NCBI RefSeq assembly: GCF_036588685.1
Contig: NC_086374.1
Coordinates: 93,943,059 to 94,007,058 of the forward strand
Direction: 5' to 3'
Length of the DNA stretch: 64,000 nucleotides
Source of the DNA: Mytilus trossulus
Lineage: Eukaryota; Mollusca; Bivalvia; Mytilida; Mytilidae
Part shown: positions 56,811-64,000 of the stretch, piece by piece
Layout: each line of letters starts with the position of its first letter
How positions within the stretch are numbered: the first letter of the stretch is position 1
Program-made: the position numbers and the translations under genes
Notes under the pieces: model-generated
Told to the model about the DNA's origin: nothing
Databases searched by the model: none
What the model saw: the letters and a program-made list of their open reading frames with translations, nothing else

Positions 56811-59800
56811 CTGAATTAAAACAGGAAAACAATTGATTATTTATTATCTTTTCCTTATTCATAGACTTTATTATATACAAAACCGTCGATATCATAAAAT
56901 GGTCAAATTTAAGATTTAAATTCATCCCTGTTAATTGACATGGTACAGGGATGTCTGTAATGAATATCTGATTAAACGTGTAGCAGTTTGATTTATAGCA
57001 GTATTTTACATTCAATATTTTTCAACAGCTGAATACCTTTCTTCTGGATCTTTCTAGTTCGTTATTTAAACAGTGGTAGTTTATACTATCAACCATAACT
57101 AAGTCAATTTAAACAGTTATGCGTTTGTAAAGGACAATCAGTCAATTGTGATTTTTTTCATATATTTTGGTATCTTAATCTTTTTCTATACTAATTTAGT
57201 TGCAAACATGTGTACTGCGAAATTTGCAGTTTGCCCAATAGTTTCAGCATATGTTTTTGTATCATACTCACCAATGTAACCTTCCTATAGGTTAAGATTT
57301 TATGGTATTTCAACATCGACTCCAGCTTAAGGGTATGTGCGTCAGTAATGATCTCTTCTCTGAGTCGTGCAACTGTAGAAGTCGTTTTAGAAAATGTCCT
57401 TATGATGTTGGAATAGCAAAATGTGAAGATAATCACATGTATACAATAACATCCTATGACTATTGCTATGTTGTTAGCAAGAACAGCTGCAGAGTTATCG
57501 AACCATGCAATAGAACAGGATACTCCAAAGCTTTCTGGAGTGTATCGACTCCATCCGAAGATTGGTACAATCGTAAAAAGTAACGTGTGACACCATATAA
57601 TTGCCAAGATGTATCTTATTGACGTGTTTCTTTTCAAATAGTAATCTTAAAAATAAAGATAAAAACAGATATAAATACACCTTTTTTGCTAAAAAGAGAA
57701 AAAGCCAACCAAGTACAGCAGTTAAAAAATCTAAAGTCGAGAGGGAAAAAGGAAATGATCAATTATGGTTTATCTTTCCTTTTCAATAAATAAGATCAAA
57801 ATGATGAATGCTTAGGTCAGCAATTTATAAAAAAAAATAAAAAAAATTATATAATCCAAACCAGAAAATATATTTATTTATTTTTTTACAATTTGTTGCA
57901 AAATGAAATATCTGCCTAACATAATTTTTTCAATATCCTTCCCAAATTGCAAATTAAAAATTTATTCGTAATTCATAATCATCATAAGCAAATCTGACTT
58001 TTACTCGGTTTTCAAAACATGATGCTTCAAAAGTATATCAACAATTTATGTTTCTATTTGCATAGATAAAATGACGTCTTTTTGTTGTAAATGTACACTG
58101 ACAATCTCGAGAATAGGTTCATAAAGATATAACCAAAAAGGATTAGAGAATCTATGAATATAAACCAGATACAAACAAACATTTAGTATCCTTTGTTAAA
58201 AATAAAACAAACTCAGCATTTCCCCTGGAATCCTTAATTAAACTTTAAGTACACTCATGGCATCATTTTTTTCAGTGATTTTCCCAAATAAACATTTATA
58301 ACAGATCTTCGTTCAATAATATGTTTCTTTTCGATCATGATTTCTATTATTTCTTTCTTTTTTCAATACCTAGCCAAACAAATAAAGAAATGAGATTTTA
58401 TTAATCTTAATCATATTTACCATATTGTGGCTTGCAAATAACAATAAATCGATATATTGCAATCGCTGCATGGGTATTGATGTCGTTCAAACAACAGGTA
58501 AACATGACAAATCCGGCAATAGTACACCCAACGTTAGAAAACAGCCAGCTGCAAAAAGAAAATGTCTCTGCTTTTTTTTTTTTGCAGCTCTGACGGTTAA
58601 AACTTTTTTTAAATTTAAGTTTTAACAATTTCTATACATTAATGCATTTTTGTGATGAGTTTATTGCTGTTGTGTTGGTGTACATTAGTTCGTTAAAAAG
58701 CACAAATATAACCTAAAAACCAAAAAAATAATGTGCCCGTTGGTTCAATAATTGCATTATGTGGTTGTAGGAAAGCATTAGGGAAATTCAATTGGAGGAC
58801 GCAACAAGAATGTGATGTCAATGTTTACCCACTTTAATTTACGTTAAATTTAGACCTACTAATTATTGTACTGCAATTACACGGCTAATTATGTGTAAAT
58901 CGTGTATCCGCTCATACGTTCCAGTAAATTAGGAAATAACTGTATTGTATTTTAACATTTTACTGTCGCAAATTGAGTTTACCTAGCGACGCATAGCGGA
59001 TTAAGTAAACGGATATTTGCGATAGTGAAATAAAGTTATACGAGAGTCAAGCTTAAAATACAATACAGTTATCCCCATTCTGATTAGCATATCAAAATAA
59101 ATAAAAATGTTTATTTTGTGAGAAATTAAATAAACAAATAAAATCGGAATTCAAAATGGTGGCTTTCTATGTAACGGACTTGTAGACGGTGTAATTTACC
59201 CCTTGAATATCTTTGTGAACGTCCAATGAAAATTATCGTTAGAAACGAATTGCATTAGTATTTTGTTAGTGTATTTCAGATAACAATTTATGTACCTTTT
59301 GCATCTTCAGTACAATTAACACACTTACGTTTTACCTGTCTGTATGATACTACATTATATGAATTATGAATTATAAAGGCATTGCTTAAACAAACTTACT
59401 GTTTGGCAAAGCTTGATGATGCAGATAATGGAACAGCTGTTACAGATACCACAAGATCCGATATTGCTATGTTCAGCAATAGCTTATTGTGTATCCCTCG
59501 AAAATTTATTTTGGCTTTAAGTAAAACTAAAATGACGAAAGAGTTGGCAAAGAATCCCAAAATACCTGCAATAAATCATAAATTTAAGGCTTTTATCTGT
59601 TAGATAATGCTATAAGATTAAATAATCAAGAGTATTTATGCTTATTTTGCTCAAGTCAATTTACATAACTCTGTTTCTCATTGTACTCATCATGAGTTCA
59701 ATTTTGTAAGAAATAAGGAAGTATTCATCAAATATATAAAAACAATTTTCATCGAAGCAAATAGCACCAAGTAATTGTTCTTGATTATTAAAAGAAAAAC

Positions 59801-60518
59801 AAAATTTAATTCAGCTTTTTTTAATATACCAATAATCTAATCCGTTGTCTTCTCAATTTTTCGTGCCCACATTAGCTGATATTTGAATTTAAGCGTATAA
59901 AGGTTATTTTAGAAATTCGATGCGTGCACATGTAATAAATGTTTTATTACTCTTTATATGTGAAGATCTGTATGCCTTCAAGGTACCGATAACAATCATA
60001 GATGCTTATGGTAAGACTAGTTTGCTCCTGGCAAGTTATTGTCTTATGGTTTCAATGGAGAGTACTTTTCCGTAGTTACTTGATTTATCGATGAAGTCAT
60101 TACAGCATATCTTTTTCAATTTGCGTTTTCACAAAAGCTGATCTTTACCATAAGAATTGATTGCAATTCCTTACCGACCTTTTTCTTAACGATAAAGGAG
60201 TTCCTATGGACTTCTTCAGAAGAAGGATTATTTACGTAGTGTCATATGTTTGATATTTATATTCAACATTTAATATGTTTTACAATACAACCTGCATTTT
60301 CATATGGTTAATATCATAAAAACTTCCTTAACATTGGAAATATAATACAAAAATATGTGGATGTGTAATTTTTTTTTTATATATATTTTAAAAAGAGCTC
60401 TGGATTTCAGATATGTAAACAATGTCTTACCAATAATAATCAAGTACGCTGTGGTTGCCTCATATCCCAAATCGGACAGAGTCGGCATCGTTCTGTTTAC
60501 CTCCGTAGTGTTGAACAT
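56529..60518 (-). CDS. Opsin (rhodopsin-family GPCR), five exons, 345 residues, non-canonical motifs
   Basis: Exons on the minus strand: 60518-60431, 59565-59400, 58548-58421, 57645-57272, 56810-56529; GT-AG throughout, phases 1, 0 (two bases carried), 1, 0, total 1038 nt. Seven hydrophobic segments. N-glycosylation sites at N3 and N8. TM1 has GFFANSFVIL (N1.50), TM2 LNIAISDL (D2.50), a Cys at 93 to pair with Cys171 in loop 2 (GWSRYTPESFGVSCSIAW, typical of opsins and with the Glu181 equivalent), TM6 AWSPYA, and TM7 MFAKSS with Lys296, the retinal Schiff-base site. These together identify an opsin. The TM3 E/DRY motif reads YRF (residues 117-119) and NPxxY reads SPLSC (302-306), so the usual G-protein activation switches are altered. 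A photoisomerase-like (RGR/retinochrome/peropsin, group 4) role is possible but the subclass is not settled. Confidence 0.85.
57272..57645 (-). CDS. Opsin exon 4: TM4, loop 2, TM5, loop 3
   Basis: Acceptor TTTTTAAG, donor ACATTG|GTGAGT. Encodes YILAIIWCHTLLFTIVPIFG, the opsin-type loop 2, TM5 ending FTFCYSNIIRTF and loop 3 to ILTYRKVTL. Confidence 0.92.
58421..58548 (-). CDS. Opsin exon 3: TM3
   Basis: Acceptor TTTTTGCAG, donor TATG|GTAAAT. Encodes WLFSNVGCTIAGFVMF and HAAIAIYRFIVICKPQY; Tyr-Arg-Phe in place of Asp-Arg-Tyr. Confidence 0.92.
58936..59072. mobile_element. Foldback (hairpin) element in opsin intron 2
   Basis: The left arm ATAACTGTATTGTATTTTAA has its exact inverse at 59054-59072; inner parts are imperfect inverses too (TTACTGTCGCAAATTGAGTTTAC-like against GTAAACGGATATTTGCGATAG-like). 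About 137 bp, no coding. Confidence 0.7.
59400..59565 (-). CDS. Opsin exon 2: TM1-TM2
   Basis: Acceptor TTTATTGCAG, donor AACA|GTAAGT. Encodes ILGFFANSFVILVLLKAK and NKLLLNIAISDLVVSVTAVP. Confidence 0.92.
60431..60518 (-). CDS. Opsin exon 1: extracellular N-terminus
   Basis: ATG at 60516-60518, donor ATTG|GTAAGA; 29 codons plus G. Encodes MFNTTEVNRTMPTLSDLGYE, with two N-glycosylation sequons. TTTCAG just 5' of the ATG suggests a splice acceptor and an upstream non-coding exon. Confidence 0.85.
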
Positions 60519-61459
60519 GATCTGAAATAGACATTAACAGGCACATAATTTTATAAACTATTATAACCCTTGATGTATACTTCCACGGAACGCTTCGGGT
60601 GGTTTTACAATGTCGATATGTGTTACACATTTAGATTATAATCATTATAAGTAATGCCTACATTTTTCATTCCTCCATTTAATCTTTTGCTATGTCTGTT
60701 TGTTTTTGCGTACACATCATTGTCAATATAATAGAAATTGATGCGACTGCCATACAAGTAAGAGGTTTAGCTAGCTTTCAAACCAGGTTTTATCCATCAT
60801 TTTCTACTAAAGAAAATGCTTGTACCAAGTCAGATATATGACTGTTGTTATCCATTCGTTTGAAGCGTTTGAGATTTGAATTTGGCCATTTGATTATTGA
60901 CTTCTTTTTTTTTTATTTTCCTCGGAATTCAGTACTTTTGTTATTTTATTTTTTGCATATAAATCCTACTTTGTATAGATACTAATGATTTGAAAAAAAT
61001 ACACTGATATAAACATTATGTTAGTATAATCCTTATAATTCCAGTTTTGTTTATTTATATTCAAACACGGTTTTTTTTGTGAGTACCAACTGTGTCTGTG
61101 ATTCATATCTGTTCACTTGGAAAAGCTTGTTACAGAACCTAGTTAAAGGGTTACCGAAAAAAAACAAATGTAGCAAACACTGTTTAATTCAGTCATATAT
61201 ATATACAGATATTTAGGACTCTGAATAGTGATAGTACCTCGAACCGAGATAGTCAAACTGCAAAGGAATGGTTTGGCACTAAAGAGCATTTTCGATCAAA
61301 CAGAATTGCAATGGAGGATTGTGCGCTATCTTGTTGATAACTACGTAGAAGTGGGTTGGGGTATCACTGAAATGCGATGGATTACTGAAACTATTTGTTC
61401 AATATTTTTTATTTCTCATGTCGATATAGACGTCAATGTGACTTTTGTAATATATATAG

Positions 61460-61660
61460 GAAAATATGTTATGAGTGCCAATGAGACAACTCTCCATCCA
61501 AATACTAATTTATAAAATTAAACCATTATAGGTCAATGCACGGCCTTCAACACGGAGCCTTGACTCACAACAACCAACAAGCTGTTAAGGGCCCCAAAAT
61601 ATCTCGTGTAAAACGATTCAACTGCGAAGTCTTTTTTTATAGATTTTAAAGTAAAACACT
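61460..61660 (+). repeat. Family A-related repeat
   Basis: Contains ATGAGTGCCAATGAGACAAC, ACGGCCTTCAACACGGAGCC and GTTAAGGGCCCCAAAATA, aligning to 45515-45700. Confidence 0.7.
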
Positions 61661-61752
61661 GAGAGATAGCAACACAGAACCTTGTTAATTATAAAGAGTT
61701 ATGGAAAAAAACCCGATTGAAGCAAACACTGTTTAATTCAGTCATATATATA

Positions 61753-61882
61753 CAGGCGATTTGGTGTCACGATATCACAGTAGCATGGGTTCGAATCCCG
61801 GCCAGGGAAGAACCAAAAATTTGCGAAAGCAAATTTACAGATCTAACATTGTTGGGTTGATGTTTAGACGAGTTGTATATAC
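61753..61882 (+). repeat. tRNA-derived SINE, 5'-truncated copy
   Basis: From CAGGCGATTTGGTGTCACGA through the B box GGTTCGAATCC to GACGAGTTGTATATA. Nearly identical to 62194-62320 but lacks the A-box part. Confidence 0.75.
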
Positions 61883-62154
61883 ATTATGTACACAGCCATG
61901 TATCACTATCATTGATGGCGATCCGATGGATACATCTGTTGTAGGGTTGTCACTGACTCAGACGTACTTATGAATATAATTATTTTCTGTGACTGTATCT
62001 TACATTAATTTGTAGGATCCTTTACTATAGATAATTTAGCTGATCTGTAACAATAACATCTTCATGCCTTATATATCATGTACTGTAGTACGCCGCTAGA
62101 TTAAAACTGACGTGGAAAGGTAACATATGGCCACCGAAAGCTCTTTTTTAGAGA

Positions 62155-62320
62155 GCCCAGGTGGTCGTGTGGTCTAGCGGGACGGCTGCAGTGCAGGCGA
62201 TTTGGTGTCACGATATCACAGTAGCATGGGTTCGAATCCCGGCGAGGGAAGAACCAAAAATTTGCGAAAGCAAATTTACAGATCTAACATTGTTGGGTTG
62301 ATGTTTAGACGAGTTGTATA
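62155..62320 (+). repeat. tRNA-derived SINE, copy with A and B boxes
   Basis: A box TGGTCTAGCGG at 62170-62180 and B box GGTTCGAATCC at 62229-62239, 59 nt apart, as in class II (Leu/Ser-type) tRNAs with a long variable arm. A non-tRNA body of about 75 bp follows, ending in GAGTTGTATATA. Confidence 0.75.
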
Positions 62321-62341
62321 TATATATATATATATATATAC
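62319..62341. repeat. TA microsatellite at SINE/satellite junction
   Basis: (TA)n of about 11 units directly between the SINE end and the first unit of the tandem array. Confidence 0.85.
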
Positions 62342-64000
62342 GAGTCTAAATTGAAAACTACGTTCAAACCTATGACTGCGTTGGATAAAAACCGCAATTT
62401 TTATACGTGTGCATGTCAAACAAATTTCGTTGTAGAAGGGTCTAAAAACAGCACAAACAACATTTTCCAAAAGACCAAAAGCGTGAAAAAGTATATTTAA
62501 ACAAAACGCATTTGACTAACAGGTCGAACAACTGATATTCTTTAACCCTGCTGACTGCCATTGACGATTGCCAAATAAAACTGATCACAAGATGTTAATA
62601 TAAATTTAATACGTCACAGAAAAAAAAAAATTATTGTTAACTTGTGGACAGGATGTTGTGCCACAAACATTCGGTGTCAATATTTCTTAAGTACACCATA
62701 TCCGGATTTCGACAATAAATGTCTCTTCAGTGATGTTAGGGATCGAAACGGTATTTGGAAGGCCATATAAAAAGTACCCTCATTTTTTAGAGAAAGTACC
62801 CTCATTTTTAGATTAACTCTTGAATTTTAAGAGTCAATATATAGGATGAACGGATCATATAAACCGGAGGGAAAATATGATACATGCCCAAACAAAAAAT
62901 ATAAACGAGTCTAAATTGAAAACTACGTTCAAACCTATGACTGCGTTGGATAAAAACCGCAATTTTTATACGTGTGCATGTCAAACAAATTTCGTTGTAG
63001 AAGGGTCTAAAAACAGCACAAACAACATTTTCCAAAAGACCAAAAGCGTGAAAAAGTATATTTAAACAAAACGCATTTGACTAACAGGTCGAACAACTGA
63101 TATTCTTTAACCCTGCTGACTGCCATTGACGATTGCCAAATAAAACTGATCACAAGATGTTAATATAAATTTAATACGTCACAGAAAAAAAAATTGTTAA
63201 CTTGTGGACAGGATGTTGTGCCACAAACATTCGGTGTCAATATTTCTTAAGTACACCATATCCGGATTTCGACAATAAATGTCTCTTCAGTGATGTTAGG
63301 GATCGAAACGGTATTTGGAAGGCCATATAAAAAGTACCCTCATTTTTTAGAGAAAGTACCCTCATTTTTAGATTAACTCTTGAATTTTAAGAGTCAATAT
63401 ATAGGATGAACGGATCATATAAACCGGAGGGAAAATATGATACATGCCCAAACAAAAAATATAAACGAGTCTAAATTGAAAACTACGTTCAAACCTATGA
63501 CTGCGTTGGATAAAAACCGCAATTTTTATACGTGTGCATGTCAAACAAATTTCGTTGTAGAAGGGTCTAAAAACAGCACAAACAACATTTTCCAAAAGAC
63601 CAAAAGCGTGAAAAAGTATATTTAAACAAAACGCATTTGACTAACAGGTCGAACAACTGATATTCTTTAACCCTGCTGACTGCCATTGACGATTGCCAAA
63701 TAAAACTGATCACAAGATGTTAATATAAATTTAATACGTCACAGAAAAAAAAAATTGTTAACTTGTGGACAGGATGTTGTGCCACAAACATTCGGTGTCA
63801 ATATTTCTTAAGTACACCATATCCGGATTTCGACAATAAATGTCTCTTCAGTGATGTTAGGGATCGAAACGGTATTTGGAAGGCCATATAAAAAGTACCC
63901 TCATTTTTTAGAGAAAGTACCCTCATTTTTAGATTAACTCTTGAATTTTAAGAGTCAATATATAGGATGAACGGATCATATAAACCGGAGGGAAAATATG
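62341..64000. repeat. Tandem array with 560-bp unit, running off the right edge
   Basis: CGAGTCTAAATTGAAAACTA recurs at about 62341, 62905 and 63465 (spacing 564 and 560). Units are almost identical, differing visibly in an A-run near 62620, 63185 and 63745. Each holds a doubled AGTACCCTCATTTTT motif and a family C-like piece (CTCTTCAGTGATG). Identical open frames of 62-75 codons on both strands in each unit reflect the repetition; no domain is recognisable. Confidence 0.85.

Larger units (their letters stand above)
60519..62150. other. Upstream flank of the opsin gene, repeats, no gene supported
   Basis: A family A-related repeat lies at 61460-61660 and a 5'-truncated SINE at 61753-61882. 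A segment with GCAAACACTGTTTAATTCAG followed by TCATATATATA is present twice (about 61145-61210 and 61695-61756). The open frame 61228-61515 has no domain. Any opsin promoter is not visible. Confidence 0.5.

Noticed and set aside
61228..61515. 95-codon plus-strand open frame
   Set aside because: The end runs into a dispersed repeat and no domain or splice partner is visible.
62155..62250. Functional tRNA gene
   Set aside because: Good A and B boxes, but no clean acceptor stem or anticodon arm, and the sequence continues into a repeat body shared with another copy; a SINE is more likely.
62276..63595. Repeated minus-strand ORF of 64-75 codons as a conserved gene family
   Set aside because: The identity extends over the whole 560-bp unit, on both strands and outside the frame, so it is satellite repetition and not protein conservation.

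Overview
The window looks like nuclear DNA of a bivalve mollusc, most likely a Mytilus-type marine mussel. It is AT-rich, has spliced genes with short exons and GT-AG introns, is packed with dispersed repeats I recognise as typical of mussel genomes, and carries a bivalve 'pearl'-like tandem-repeat element. This placement is an inference from repeats and gene types; no database search was possible.

Three host genes can be rebuilt from splice sites. (1) Minus strand, 38302 to 5281: an 18-exon gene for a 1474-residue type I membrane protein with the order signal peptide, NIDO, E-set/IPT-like, AMOP, VWD, three Sushi (CCP) domains, Thr/Ser-rich mucin-like stalk with an octapeptide repeat, one transmembrane helix and a short basic tail. 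The order matches Mesh, the septate-junction protein of arthropods, with extra Sushi domains and a mucin stalk. (2) Plus strand, 48449 to 55553: a five-exon gene for an unrecognised 200-residue secreted protein. (3) Minus strand, 60518 to 56529: a five-exon opsin of 345 residues that keeps the retinal-binding lysine but lacks canonical DRY and NPxxY motifs. In all three models every exon phase matches and the reading frame closes.

Layout. 1-1825 is AT-rich without a recognisable gene. 1828-2751 is a long-TIR DNA element. 2754-5280 holds scattered repeats and the 3' flank of the Mesh-like gene, which fills 5281-38302. Its intron 16 contains a complete-length but dead Ngaro/PAT-type tyrosine-recombinase retrotransposon (8014-14158) with split direct repeats A1, B1-A2, B2; a 1351-bp TIR element sits inside its reverse-transcriptase/RNase H region at a TA. 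Other introns hold a 161-bp tandem-repeat element, a hairpin-bounded element, a foldback element and SINE-like dispersed repeats. 38350-46118 is intergenic and repeat-bearing. 46119-47504 is a 5'-truncated, frameshifted Penelope-like reverse transcriptase whose 3' tail recurs elsewhere. The right end (61000-64000) has tRNA-derived SINE copies and a 560-bp tandem array running off the edge.

The host genes show no shared pathway. The clearest points of biological interest are the domain-rich Mesh/mucin hybrid, the non-canonical opsin, the orphan secreted protein and the nested transposons.
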